From NCBI GenBank assembly GCA_037043455.1, contig JAWPHD010010254.1, forward strand, positions 31,568 to 95,567: a stretch of 64,000 nt of DNA. The letters are read 5' to 3'. Source of the stretch: Cyrtodaria siliqua. Lineage: Eukaryota > Mollusca > Bivalvia > Adapedonta > Hiatellidae. Below, piece by piece: positions 10,301 to 22,650 of this stretch. The notes beneath the pieces were generated by a model. The model was not told the DNA's origin. It saw only the letters and a list, made by a program, of their open reading frames with translations, and made no database searches. Each line of letters opens with the position of its first letter. Positions within the stretch are counted from its first letter, which is position 1. The position numbers and the translations under genes were made by a program.

Positions 10301-12540
10301 TACGTCATAGTCCATAATTAAGTCCAGTTTCCCTGGACTAAATTGCCTGTGAACACACAAGTTGTTTCTCTTTCAAGCACCATTTAAACCATGATGCTGT
10401 CCAAATTCCTTAATATTAATATCTAGGAAACAGACGCGAACAAAGTATCCATGCTCGCCTACGTACTAAGTGTAGTGCACGTGTGGAAGTATAGAAAACA
10501 GTCAACACTTCTTCTTATTTTGCCGTGTTTACCACCATAAACGCGCTGCTCTGTTAAACTCAATTTCACCGCTATGCACAGTATCGTTTAACAATATACT
10601 ATTTGGATTACCAACGCTGTCTTCGAAATAAATGCATCTATCGTTGAAGCTGTCCATCAGTATGTTTTAGCAAGCAAAATATTCTAATTTACATTTAGGG
10701 AGTATTTTAATGAGACTGAATTCATTGTCAAACTCGATGTGTGTCGATCCTCGCAACATGAGGGGTCTTGTCCAGTGTGTCCAATTCTCCAAACCATCAT
10801 TTTTACTTATATACATTTAACTCACAAATTATTCTCTCTTTCTCTAGCATGTTTTTAATTAGATTATTCAAAAATGTCAAGTTGGTTTCTGTCTTCTTCT
10901 TTTTTGTTTCTATAGTCTATATATAATCATCTATAACTTTTTGTTGCACTGAAAACATATTTAAGTTATCCGCTATGTCAATTGATATGAATGTAAATCA
11001 TTGTCCCCATGGAGAGGATCTCTATAAGCATTTTGTTTGCAATCCATTTACCTGTTGTTTGTAACAATTGTACAATGCGTTATCTTTGAAATAAAATATG
11101 TTTAAACCAATGCAGCTGGTTTCCTCTTAAATACGCGCAGCAAGGTAAATGCTAACACAACTCCTAAACAACTCAATCGAGTACAACGACTCCCACGGTA
11201 CACGCAAGCCAAGCATTAATTTCCATAGACTGAAAATGAGTATCTTTTTTATTACAGATATTAATGACATTTGCATATTGTAATGTAAGTTGAAATCTAC
11301 TGACAAAGTATGCATGTAATTAATTGCCAGTCAAGAACATCTGTCAACTAAAATAAAACACAACCTACTATACAGTCAACTCCATAGATATTACCGTTTT
11401 CTGATACTGGTCCTAATGACGTATGCATTAATATTTAATTAAGAACATATATTCATAAAGAACATCAATATAATGAAGGCCCAATTGTTAATAAAACAAC
11501 ACCTGTGAAAAAAATAACTATATAACGATACAATACCTGTATTCGTCAACTGGAAAGCAGCATCTAGTGTAACTTCTACTTCATTGGAATTGGCGATAGG
11601 TACGTCTACTTTTCTATTTGGTCTATACTTCAGTGGTTAGCGGTAATTGGTAACACACGGAATGTACGTAGCAGCGTAATGAACATTCATTAGTTTATTA
11701 CTTTAACATTGTTTGTTTTTTTACCTAAATATTTGTTTTGTTACTCGCTTTGACATAAACACTTACATCTATTTATTGTTTACATGAACACATATGTATT
11801 TTACTTGCTGCAATATGAATACATTGTGCACCATTTTATATGACTTGATTTAGCATCTGATTCAACAAATGATTCTTTTACTTTATTTTTAATGAGCACT
11901 TTTATATTACTTGCGGAAACATAAAGACATGTTTTGTTCTGTTTCATGATCTAGCACGAGCACCCTTTAAAGATCGACATGCTACTTATGTGTTAACGTA
12001 CTTTATCAGTGAAATGCAAGACTCGTTTGTAGCGGTATCTCAACGATTATAATATTATTTAATAAATAAAATATTTCCAGCGGGTTTATGTTGTCCCAGA
12101 TTAATACCTGGTGGGCGAAACTTGAAGTTCAACGAACAGTTTCAATGTGTTTCAAGTCTCAAACACCCGGTTTTGATCTCGCACAATATAAACCCACTTG
12201 AAATATTTATTTCTGATCTGACATGGATTGTTATGTATCATGCTACACATTTCGTCGAGAGATTGAACAAAATACAAACAAATTCTCACAACTTACATTT
12301 TATGCCCATCTCTCAGCATTCAAAGAAAATGCAGCTCCAACCTATTTAAATGTGTAGTTGGAACGTAGCGTCGCTTAAAATAACGCATCAAAGGTTAATG
12401 TGTTTTCTGGCGTTTAAAATTACGTCTTAACGGTTATAGTTCCTGACGTCAGAGGTAGTGTATACACATTTTAAAACTTCTCCAATAACCCATCAGCATG
12501 GAGTGTTTTAATAAACCATGTTAGATATGCCATTTAATAT
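10300..12540. other. 2.2 kb without recognised genes
   Basis: AT-rich sequence. I found no protein similarity, RNA gene or tandem array. Open frames here are short and have no conserved-looking composition. Confidence 0.4.
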
Positions 12541-12541
12541 A

Positions 12542-12966
12542 TGAGCCGAAACACGCAAAAACGACCCTTCAGACAAAATTTTGACATTTTATGTTTTTTG
12601 TGTTTATGAAACACGGTGATTTTCTCTTTAAAAATCTTTTTATTTCATGTTGATATCTTAATTAAAAATGATTTTATCTCCATTTGAAAATTAAAGATTG
12701 TACTCACCATTAATTTTGACGTTGACGTCGGCATCTTAGATGACGTCGTTTATTAAATAACAACAAAAAACATAAACAATTACCTCTTTCTATCGCATCA
12801 ACTATTTATATTACCAAAACATATTCCCTATGATATAATAAGTAAAACACGGAAGTTACGAGAAATTTGACTAGTAATTATTTGATTACCGGCCGACGTC
12901 ATAAATTGTTACTTTATGACGTTGTCGTCCAAACGTCCGAAGGGACGTTTTCGCGTGTTGCGGCTC
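12542..12966. mobile_element. MITE with ~30-bp terminal inverted repeats
   Basis: The left end TGAGCCGAAACACGCAAAAA CGACCCTTC pairs with the right end GAAGGGACGTTTTCGCGTGT TGCGGCTCA (about 26 of 29 positions). TA dinucleotides flank both ends. The 425-bp interior has no open frame but contains several GACGTC/TGACGT palindromes. This fits a non-autonomous Tc1/mariner-type element; the superfamily is inference from the TA flanks. Confidence 0.8.
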
Positions 12967-12969
12967 ATA

Positions 12970-13675
12970 TATGTTTTCTTAAAGCTACATAATCCCGATA
13001 AAAGGCACACTAAAACTGAGCAAATCGAACGGCTATTACGCTTGTTGTACTAAGTGCTTACTGTATACGTGTGCGTTCATATATACAACATGCGCAATGC
13101 CTAAATTCTCTGACTATTAATGAGATAAGGCGGTACTGTATGAGACGCTTCAGGTACTTTTAGAATCGACCACTGGTCTTATGTCGGGTATAAAAGCGGA
13201 TTTTAGCAGACGGCATTTTACCATCGAACTGATAAGGCCAATCTTCAATAGAAGGACCTAATAGGAAATACAAGTCAGGGAAGCTAAAGATGTACTTACT
13301 CAAACAACCTTATAAGTCCATATTCATATATAATCCAAAACAATACCTATAATTAAACGTAGCGGCCTTTTAAAAAAGACCCTTTCCAACTATGCCATTG
13401 CATCAAAGAAAGTATTATATACAAATAATCCTCCATTTTTATGTGTTTGTGTGTGTGTATGTGTACTGTATATTGACACAAAACACAAGGGAGACATTGT
13501 TTATCAAAATTGGAATATTGTTAGAGGGGCCCTAAACCAACGCTCATAACGAATGGTAAAGATGGAGATATACTATTAGTTATGTGAAGCTGAGCATGCT
13601 TGGTTTACAAAAATTAGTAGACTATAAATCAACATATTTTTTAATAAATTCCTCTTAATTTATGCAAGAATTGAA
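12970..13675. other. No gene recognised
   Basis: A short GT-rich run at about 13441-13465 is the only low-complexity feature noted. Confidence 0.4.
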
Positions 13676-13679
13676 ATAT

Positions 13680-13891
13680 TGAAAGTGAAAATAAAAGGGA
13701 TAGAGAGACACAGAGAGACATAGAGACACAGAGAGACAAAGAGAGTCAAAAGAGGGAAAGGAAAGAGAGAACGAAAGAGGGAGACACACAGAGAGAAAGA
13801 GATAGAAAGAAAGAAAGAAAGAAAGCAAGAGGGAGGGAAGGAGGGAGGGAGGGTAAGCGGGGGAAGGAATGAGGGGGAGGAATTGAGAGAA

Positions 13892-13932
<41 letters not shown>

Positions 13933-13955
13933 CAGAGGGAGAGAGAGAGAGTTTC
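13680..13955. repeat. Purine-rich GA/GAAA/GAGG tract
   Basis: About 275 bp in which nearly every base on the + strand is A or G, with pure (GA)n at 13893-13928 and (GAAA)n at 13806-13826. It is a homopurine-homopyrimidine tract able to form triplex DNA. The minus-strand Ser/Leu/Phe frame is an artefact. Confidence 0.95.
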
Positions 13956-14224
13956 TATATAGTCTTATAGACATAGGCGTAAGAGCCGGAGGACCCCACA
14001 CCCAAATGTTTTTTTAAAGTAATTTTAAATGAAAACAGACACGTAACCAGCTGAAAATTAACCGAGGCATATCCCTTATTTTGGTGTTCGGTAGCATTAA
14101 CCTCCCTCCCAACCCTGGATTTTGTTTTGATTTCCTTCAATGTGTTGCTTTTCCCCCATGGTCCTTATATACTAGTATATAGTTGTTTTTATGTAAAGTA
14201 TGTACATTCGCAAAATTCAACCAA

Positions 14225-14780
14225 GGCAACTACCTCTGTGAGCCCCCAGTGTAGTTACGGACCAGGAAAAATAATATGTTGAAAAGCAATGGTTTATATT
14301 CACGGTGGACAGACGTAACGGACCCTGGCTGCTCCAAAAAGCGTTACCTGGTTGCTCATGTAAATGACACTGGAGGGTAAAAACATGTAAACTATTGGAC
14401 GTGCCGTTAAAAGATATTTAATATTTCGTTCCAAATATTATCACACCCACGGAACACTAGATACATTTGTGTGTCTGAATTAATGAAGAACGGGATATAA
14501 AAACAGTGTTTAGATGTGAAAGAACGCGCACTGTTTACACACCGATGCGTGAAAGTACGTCTAGTTCTAAAAAAAATGGTGTTTATTTCAAAAACAAAGA
14601 CTACTATTGGCATATGCTATGTCTGGAATTATGTATTTTCAGCCATAACATCCATTGGACGTATTTAATACATAGATATATCTACCGAATTGCCAGAAAC
14701 GCTAAGTTGTTTGTGCACTGTAAAGTAACGGATCCTGGTTGCTCATGGCACCGGATCCTGTTTGCTTCTGACATAGGATC
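14225..14780. repeat. Dispersed repeat with GTAACGGACCCTGG words
   Basis: ACGTAACGGACCCTGGCTGC TCC at about 14310, GTAACGGATCCTGGTTGCTC ATG at about 14725 and CCGGATCCTGTTTGC at 14752 are variants of one word. The segment near 14300-14329 recurs inverted at 17795-17826. The boundaries are not defined. Confidence 0.45.
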
Positions 14781-14799
14781 CTAGCTGGTAGTTGAAAAC

Positions 14800-14943
14800 A
14801 TACATCTTAAACAAGATACCCAAGAGGGCCTGTAGACTCATCTTAAACAAGAGGCCCAAGAGGGCCTGTAGACGTTCTACTATGTAAAACAGCTTTTATC
14901 GGGAGAACAGGAGAAGTAGTCTTGTCGGGTACAAAGCTTGTGT
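14800..14943 (+). mobile_element. Fragment of GAGGCCCAAGAGGGCC element
   Basis: Two near-identical copies of ACAAGAxxCCCAAGAGGGCC TGTAGAC lie at about 14811 and 14847, followed by ACAGGAGAAGTAGTCTTGT and TACAAAGCTTGTGTTAG. The same lead sequence opens the large element at 50309. This is a truncated 5' part of that family. Confidence 0.65.
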
Positions 14944-15010
14944 TAGCTTATGTTTTATGGGTGACTGTCCTCCTTGAATGCTACTTTCCCTGTCCGAACT
15001 TTTTATATTT
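14944..15010 (+). mobile_element. PLE 3'-terminal fragment, + orientation
   Basis: GGGTGACTGTCCTCCTTGAA TGCTACTTTCCCTGTCCGAA CTTTTTATATTTG is the reverse complement of the terminus found at the 3' ends of the minus-strand PLE copies. It ends at the same TTTTTATATTT boundary. Confidence 0.7.
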
Positions 15011-15960
15011 GTTCTTACCCGCTATAAACATATGATGATTTGTTACAAAACTGTAACTGGTTTTACTTTCTTGTATGTTTTAGTACAAGGGGATAAAATA
15101 AGTCATTTCAATCGTGATCAGGTTATAGGTAACAATTGGAAGAAATCAAAAAACACAAACTTAATAGACGCCAAATGACATTATTAGAGTATACAGTCAG
15201 TAAAATGTAACTATCTTGGCACGTGAGTTACAAATGTACGAAAAATCCAATCCATATGGCAATGATTTTGAAATCTTTATAAATAATATATTGAACTAAA
15301 AACGCTATAAAAGGAATAGGTTGAGATTTTATAGCAACTGACGAAGGCCCTCGGGCTGAAAACGTTTTTGCGGCAGGATATTGTTTTCCTGGTAAAATCG
15401 TTAACCTATATATAGTGCGTATAGACAGACATAAATATACTTGCATTGTCTGTTAATTGGCTTACATTGGATATATAAATAAAAATTGATCATAAACCTA
15501 AGTGTGCATAATGCAGAACCAAATAAATTCACAAAACAAGGGCACACGTAAAACACTGGATGTGAGATATACACCCGTGAGGAATTCCCTAACTAGGCAT
15601 GGGACGCTTACGAGACATTTTGAAACGTCAACTTTGGTCGGACAACCGCACCCCCCACATAAGATTGTGCTAAAGTTTCAAAAAAATCCTACAAAAGGTT
15701 TCAGAGAAGATGTCATATTTAACCTTTTCCTTTATAACTCTATGTAAGCTTTGGGCCACCATGGCGACCATTTTGACTAAATATGTTTCCCTGTTCGGAA
15801 TATCTCGGTTTGGTATCAGAAGTGGAAGATAAATCTGCGACATTTTCAATTGGGTGTGGTTTTTGCGGGAGTCAACTTATCATGCTTATGGAAAAAAAAC
15901 AATGTTCTGAGATATTTTAAAGCTTTTCACATTTCATCGGCGAGGAACTCGTACTCTTCA
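15010..15960. other. No gene recognised
   Basis: Contains a CTGACGAAGGCCCTCGGGCT GAAAACG block near 15340 that looks like part of a dispersed repeat, but I cannot assign it. There is no convincing coding sequence. Confidence 0.35.
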
Positions 15961-15966
15961 AGGGGG

Positions 15967-16045
15967 CTGGCGTGGTCTAGTTGATAGCACGTTGGATTTG
16001 ACCCGGATGAAGCCTTATCGGCGCAAGTCAAATTCTTCTGTGTAT
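15967..16045 (+). repeat. tRNA-like SINE head
   Basis: GGCTGGCGTGGTCTAGTTGA TAGCACG resembles an A-box region. The same GCTGGCGTGG start recurs at 26568. The B box is poor. Confidence 0.35.
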
Positions 16046-16049
16046 TATT

Positions 16050-17430
16050 GAGTAAAACATGTTCCCTTAGTCTCGTCCGTTGGACTGGTATGTACACCGG
16101 TTCTCTGTTTCGGAGTCTATCCTTGGAAAATATATTCGTTATTAAGATTAGGGCAGCTTCTCGGATTTTTATGAATCCTTCCTTTCAATATAATGTCCTG
16201 ATAAACAGTTAAACAACTCTCAGTTAAATGTTATGTGATAACCTTTTCAAATCATAGAATGACTCCGATGAGGGTGCTCCCATCGATATCTGCTAGTGCT
16301 TTAACAAACAAAAGTGGCAACATTCTCAATACAACTTTCTCTAGAACTATATGAATAAAATAATGAAAACTTGCAAGTTCAAAGTTTACCATTGGTAAAT
16401 GCCTCTTAAAACTTGTAATTGACATTTTCCGTAAGTATTCGGAGATTATAAACGGAAAGCTAAGCATTTCTATAGGAGGTGTTCAATGTCTTACTTTACG
16501 CAATTATATTAATGTGTGAATAGATGTACATTAAGAGATATTTTAAACAAAATATCTAAATAAAAAACGTTTTCTTATTTGTTGCGTACAACACCGGTTG
16601 CCTCTCTATACAAAATGTCTGCGTACATTATGCCAACATTCATGTATATAGTCTACGTCATTAGTTGTTCACATTGCTGCATTTGTATTACTTGTAATAT
16701 TAGATTTTTTATTCATTGATGTATCTTGCTTTTAAATATCATTTGTTACCTGTTAGGGGCTTAGCTAGAGCGTTACTAGTGTGGTCCCGGGGCAAACTCC
16801 ATGAACTTGTTTTATTCCCTGAAACGCTGTGGTTCATATTTGGAAGTATTTCCCCCTAATTTGTATCTTATTTGGCGCTGACATGTTGATGATATAATCT
16901 GAATCCTTATATCCTCTCGCCACTCGTTTTTCGTTTGTTTGTTGTTGTTGTTTTTTTGTTTTTGTTTTTTGATTTTCTTATTTTTGCCGACAATGTGTAC
17001 AAAGCTTCGTGCTCCAAGATAATGCCTTTTGAATAGACCTTTTTTTTTTAATATAAAACCTGTGTTAGATCATTGTCGTGTAATACGGCGACAAAAACCG
17101 TCATGCAGCGCGCTGCGGGAAAAGTAAGTTTGGTTTATGTCTAATGCGGGCCCATGGTTTATTTTAGGGTACTGTCGACGGAAGACAGGTCGTGAAGAGA
17201 GAAGTATCTCAACGTGCAAACGTATATACACAAACGTAGGTTCGGGGTACATTTGTTTAGTATTGTACCGTGTACGACATAGATCCATTTAGCCAAACTC
17301 ACCACCAGATTCTCTCACTATAACAAGATCACACCCTCTATATTCTACATCCATAACCGATATAATAATTTAATAGTGGGCTGTTCCTTTTTATTTTCCA
17401 TGATGCTGTCGCATAAATGATTTTAGTACT
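16050..17430. other. 1.4 kb without recognised genes
   Basis: T-rich low-complexity sequence at about 16935-16985. No protein, RNA gene or array recognised. Confidence 0.4.
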
Positions 17431-17434
17431 GGTG

Positions 17435-17502
17435 GTCCAGAGTGATGAGGCCTGTTTCAAGTTCACCGCTACGGTCGTGGGTACGAATCCAGCTCGTTCC
17501 AA
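17435..17502 (+). repeat. tRNA-like SINE head
   Basis: GTGGTCCAGAGTGATGAGGC (A-box-like) and GGGTACGAATCCAG (B-box-like) at tRNA spacing. Arms pair imperfectly. Confidence 0.4.
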
Positions 17503-17885
17503 GATTTCATGAGGCATGCAGTACTTGTCCTACTTATGAAAAAGAGGGTGGTCTGCCTCTCCCACGAAAAAGACCGACATCATATATAACCTAAAATGTG
17601 CTGAAGATGACTTAAAACACCATGCAACCAACAGATTTTTTTTTTTAATTGTTTTTTTGTTGTTGATGGAGCCAAAGTCCCGATCGTCGTTTTCTCTTTA
17701 ATCTGAAGGTATATAGAAAACAATCTATCAACCAGGTGCCAATGATGCGGATTGTGTCGTTGCCAGAATCTCACGCATTTTTTACAGAAAGCCAGGGTCC
17801 GTTACGTCTATCCACAGTGATATTAGGACAGGGTCCATCGCGATTGAGCATATTTATGTAAAGTAACTTAATTAGTACACCAGTG

Positions 17886-17972
17886 TTAATCGTCCTCCGT
17901 AGCTCAGTAAGTTAACGCACTGTCTTAGTATGCTTTCCCCGTTGCGGACTGGGTTCTAGCCCGGGCTTCAGT
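17886..17972 (+). repeat. tRNA-like SINE head
   Basis: TCCTCCGTAGCTCAGTAAGT TAACGCACTG matches a tRNA D-arm region, and GACTGGGTTCTAGCCCGG a T-arm. The acceptor does not close, so this is probably SINE-derived. Confidence 0.45.
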
Positions 17973-17974
17973 AT

Positions 17975-19125
17975 TTTAAAAACATTTATTTTATGAATTT
18001 TCTTTTTTATGAAGAAGCAGTATTCAAATGCCTTTCAGATTCATCAGATTCATCAGATTTAGATATTAACAAACATATGCAGAATAGCAAGCACATAAGC
18101 ACGGCTTACGCACGCAAGAACGATCTTTTTTTTCACGAATAGACTCGTTTTATTCCCTAGACGCTTTGGAATTAAAAAGTGTAACTGAAGGCTAGACGGA
18201 TGGGCGACCTCCATATGTACACCCTTTCCCCACATCCTGAAAACTACGATTTGCGAGAAAAAATATTGCTGGTCTTTTACCAATAAAAGAAAAAAATCCA
18301 TATCTATAACTTAATTTTAACAATACCCTTCAGTTGTCTCCTTGTAAACAATAATTTCTCCCTGTCCAGTGTCAACACTTGAGCATGTATTTCACGTTAC
18401 CTACTATTGGCTACTGATACACGCTCTCTGTTTATGTATACATGTATAATATGTGTGTGATGTTGGATTATTGCAATGATCAGTAGGAACGCCAGCCCTA
18501 TGGCGTAGGAATATTTATCAAACAAGGTCACGTGATAAAATCGATAACAAAATGACATTATTGGGAAAATTGTCACTGGTCAGATTTCTCCACCTCTTAT
18601 TTATAAACTGTGAATATAACAAAACACAATCATAGATCGTTGTTAAAGTAATAATATTCACAAACTACATTGGTTGAACATAATTGGTATATATAACTCA
18701 GAAAAAGCAACATGATCTTGCAACATAAAATGCTATCTTTTGAATAGAAGTATTGACACACATTTAGACTGTCTTAGATGAACTTGTTGTACTTATACAA
18801 CTGAAAGACAATATTATCGATTTAAATCAAATGATCCTGTGGGCAGGGAGGGAGGGAATTTCAGTTTTTAAATGTAAGCTCAAAGCAAATCTTACCTATT
18901 TGTGAACAAATCAACATGCCGGTGTACATATACGAAGAAATGCACCGTGAAAATTACTCAAGTCCAGACTCTATTGTGCCCATCGCGTGAGGTATACCTT
19001 GACGTGTTCGTTGGCGGATGGACTATAAACCTTAGAACTACACACACACACACGTGAAAATTACTCGTATCCTCCAATAATTGGTGTACACTTCGTGTAA
19101 TTCCCATTAATAGTTAAAGGTATTT
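17975..19125. other. No gene recognised
   Basis: AT-rich sequence with a short CA microsatellite near 19040. Nothing else is supported. Confidence 0.4.
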
Positions 19126-19129
19126 TTCA

Positions 19130-20790
19130 AAGGGATGAATTTAGGTTGTTTTAAGGTTTAAATTGCCAAAAATGCGCTTTTAAATCAAAATCGATTTATT
19201 TCGTCATTTTAGAAGCGAGAATAAAAACAAATGCATGTACGCGTAGATAAATCTTTCCTCTGTCCACATGCAAATTTTTAATGAAATCGGAGACAAGTAC
19301 TTTTTTTCCCCCAAAATTAACTAACATGACCCACGGACGCAAAAACGGCATAATGCATATACATTTACAGACGCGACCGGGTACACAAGAAATGAAATAA
19401 TTCCATTATTTCAATACATATATTTCAAATGTATGTATCCATGCATTCCAGATTAAATTTCTGATCTATACATGCTTTTGGTTTATGCCGGAGTGCTCAG
19501 AATAGGTTTTAACAAACCAAATTGTAACGGTACGTCGGGAAAGGAAATGAGGATAGTGAAAATATATGTTGCAGTGCTAATTTTCTGAATCCGAAAAAAA
19601 TGCAAAAAAATGAAGTTTTAACAGCGAGAATGAATTTTTTCTCATGAAAGTGTTCATTGACATGTCTACTATTAAAACCCAAAATTTAAAGTCAATCAGA
19701 AAAAAGTACTTTTTTTCCCCAAAATTAACAAAGTACACCGTGTTCGCTAAAGTATGAACAATCGCCTTTCTAAGTTAATGTACACGCGGGATATAAAACC
19801 ATGAAATTGTGAAATCCTTTTTTAAGAGATATATTGATTTCAACATTGTTCTGTATTTAATAAGTTATTAGAGTAGAATGTTTACAGTTGTTCTCAAGGA
19901 CACCATTACGGTAGTATCCCTGCAACCCCGCCCCTCATTCCACCCCCACCACCCTCCATACCGTATTGATTAAGTTGTATATAGCTGCGAATGCGCTTTT
20001 TTTTTATCAAATTCGATTTATTTCATCATTTTAGAAGCCGGAGAAAAAAAACAAAAGCATGTACGCGTAAATACATCTTTCCTCTGTAGATATGTAAAAT
20101 ATAAAAAAAATCGGAGGCAAGTACTTTTTCCCCCCGAAAATTAACGAAGTACACCGTAATCGTTTAAATACGCCGAATCGACGTTCCAAATCGATGTTCG
20201 CACGGAATAAAATTGTGGAATTATGAATGAATTATGAATTCTTTTATAAAGATAAATCGATTTCAGCATTGTTCAGTAGTTGTTATATTATTGATGTAGT
20301 ATGTTCACAGTATTTATGGGAGCAACATTACGGTAGTATCCCTCCAACCCCGTGGGCTTCCCCCCTCCAACCCGTACACACAATACGTTGTGTATTGCTG
20401 AGAATGCGCCTTTTATTCAAATCGATTTATTTCTTCATTTTAGAAGCGAGCATAATAACAAAATCATACAGATACATCTCTCCTCTGTATATATGTAGAA
20501 TTTCAATAAACGGATAAGTAACAGGACCGTCCGACCCAAACGACCCAAAGACGGCAACATTCATATTCATTAAGGAAAGACGACTGGCTACAGAAACAAT
20601 TAAATCATTTTGTTATGTAAACACATATATTTAAAATGTATGTGTCCATGTATTTTACACTAAATGTTTGATCTATACATGCTTTGGGTTTATGTCAGAG
20701 TGGCCAATTTATTTTAAAAAACAATATTGCAACGGTATATCGGAAAATGAAATCATGATGGCGGCAACATACGTTGCAGAGTTAATTTTC
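19130..20790. repeat. Tandem array of ~410-bp units, about 4 copies
   Basis: CGATTTATTTC..CATTTTAGAAGC recurs at about 19190, 19995 and 20420. AGTACTTTTT..CCCC..AAAATTAAC recurs at about 19298, 19707 and 20120. ACGGTAGTATCCCTxCAACC CCG recurs at about 19909 and 20330. The tails of units 1 and 4 resemble each other (ATCTATACATGCTTT..GGTTTATG at 19464 and 20671) and differ from the tails of units 2 and 3, giving an A-B-B-A order. Divergence between units is roughly 20-30 percent by eye. No open frame spans a unit. Confidence 0.8.
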
Positions 20791-20895
20791 GAAATCAGAA
20801 AAAGCGATAAACTAATATAAGTTTAACAGGCAGAAAGAAGTATATTCTTTTAACTGTTCGTTTAAACCTGAGGGGGCGACTCGAGTTGTAAAGAA

Positions 20896-20921
20896 AGCAA
20901 GATTGGCATGTGTCCCTTTAA
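20896..20921. repeat. Solo end of TTAA-type MITE family
   Basis: CAAGATTGGCATGTGTCCCT TTAA matches the terminal repeat of the MITE at 22651-22967. No matching left end was found nearby. Confidence 0.5.
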
Positions 20922-21299
20922 CCAAGTAAATAAATGACTGACGAGTAACAGACATGCTACTGTCAGTAACAAACATGATTATGTGTAGACTCGAAGATTT
21001 CATAACATAAACGTGGACATGACATTGTGTCAATGGAGCACTTGCCAGATTTGTGGTGTTGTGAAACACTGTACGCGTGAATCCAAAAAGTGCGGGTCGT
21101 TTATATTTATAGGGCATATATAGTTATATATATATATATATATTTATATATATTATTCTTTTATATTTATATGGTCCCAGAACGCAGTCATACTCACTAC
21201 TATATTGAAAGTAAATACTGAATATACATGTGCGATGCGTTACGATCTGTAGTATTTGAAAACAGACATATTAAAATACTAAAAATCAAATGATCATCC

Positions 21300-21545
21300 T
21301 CTTTCCACTGTCCACCATTGAAGTTTCATGAAATTTGCTTTAGGTAAGAGGAAAAACTGTGTGGGCAATACTTTTCATTTTCCGGTCATGGTAACGGACC
21401 TTTCAACTACTGACTTCAAAATAAACAGGGATTTTCATTTCACCAAAGGCAGTCAAAGTATGAAGTTTTATGAAATTAGCTTCAGAGAAAGTAATAAAGA
21501 GTTTGTACAAAGTTTCGTCAAAATCCAACAAGTAGCGCAGACAAG
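21300..21545 (+). repeat. Dispersed repeat fragment (ACCATTGAAGTTTCATGAAA type)
   Basis: The segment contains CCATTGAAGTTTCATGAAAT TTGCTTTAGGTAAG, GGTCATGGTAACGGACCTTT and CAAAGTATGAAGTTTTATGA AATTAGCTTCAG. Wording of this kind resembles the pearl/Helitron-like repeats elsewhere in the window. Family placement is inference. Confidence 0.4.
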
Positions 21546-21599
21546 ATTTAATCTGTCTCACCTACCACTTTGTGGTAGAAGACATAATTATAAAGACAA

Positions 21600-21710
21600 T
21601 ATTTTAGTTCATATGTATACTTTATTAAGCAAATAACTGAGCGAACATAAACTTCAGCATTGACTCTGGTCAGTGGGGTACATGGAGTCTTCTTCCACAT
21701 GACGTGCAGA
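21600..21710 (-). CDS. Candidate gene, terminal exon (unknown protein)
   Basis: On the minus strand a strong acceptor (TCTTTCTTTTCTTTCAG) is followed by an exon whose frame, continued from the exon at 23134-23236, encodes VCTSCGRRLHVPH and a TGA stop at 21672-21670. An AATAAA signal follows on the minus strand (21626-21621), 44 bp after the stop. Splice site, short coding tail and polyadenylation signal together look like a 3'-terminal exon. I do not recognise the protein; the CxxC pair (CTSC) could bind metal. The exon end is set at about 21600 by the usual distance after AATAAA. Confidence 0.4.
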
Positions 21711-22584
21711 CTGAAAGAAAAGAAAGACAGAATAAAAAGTTAATATAAGTCGAGCAGAGTATTCAATTTGAATCAGGTATTGCGAGGGGGAGCTAGGGCA
21801 TGTTTAGGGGAATGGGACAGTTTAAAATTTAATTATTGTTTAACGCCTCATCAACACGTTGTTTAGGTTATTTCGAGCATCCCCAAAAAGAGAGGAGGAA
21901 AGATACATAGGCATCCATTAACCCTGCCCTACGCCTACTACCGATTAGATACCTATGGTTCTTTAACGTGCTTGGAGGACAGACTCCGATACACAGGACC
22001 ACCCGGTTTACGTTCCCATCAGACGAACGAGGCTAGCAGGACACATCGAAGTAACCCAGTGGCGCCAGTAAGAATTGAATCCGTGTTCACTGGATTCAAA
22101 GCCGATATGCTATAAACGTACCTTGACCGAAACTGAGTAAATGGCACAACAAGTAAAGGGTCAATACATATTATACTGTGTATCATACGAGTATATGATT
22201 GAACTGACATGATTATAGAACCATTTTAATGTATTTTTCACCCAACAGTACAGCAAAAATCTATTATAAGGAAAGTTAAATCTGACAGAGGGTGCAATGC
22301 TCTATAAGCCATTTTTACTAGAAGGGGAATAAAATACAAGTCTTGCCAAAAATCTAAAATTGTTAAATTTTACACGTTTTGTTCATAGGATATCTTACTT
22401 TAATGACTTAGTAAGGTCATTTTACATGGGGAGAAAACATTAATATACAACTATTTATTTTCTCTCTCAAAACCTGGTGATGCCGCTAGTTTTAGAAATA
22501 AAACATGATTAAATAGGGCAGTTGAGAAGACACGTTTGTAGATGTGTGGTCTGTTCTGATGTGAAAATGTGTAAAACAGACACA

Positions 22585-22612
22585 AGATTGGAAATTTGCT
22601 GTGTCCCTTTAA
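22585..22612. repeat. Solo end of TTAA-type MITE family
   Basis: ACAAGATTGGAAATTTGCTG TGTCCCTTTAA resembles the right terminal repeat of the element that starts 39 bp further right. No left partner was found. Confidence 0.45.
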
Positions 22613-22650
22613 TAAATTGGGGACCCATCACATAGACCAATTAGTGGATG

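Noticed and set aside
13660..14001. Ser/Leu-rich 113-codon minus-strand frame
   Set aside because: Product of the purine-rich tract.
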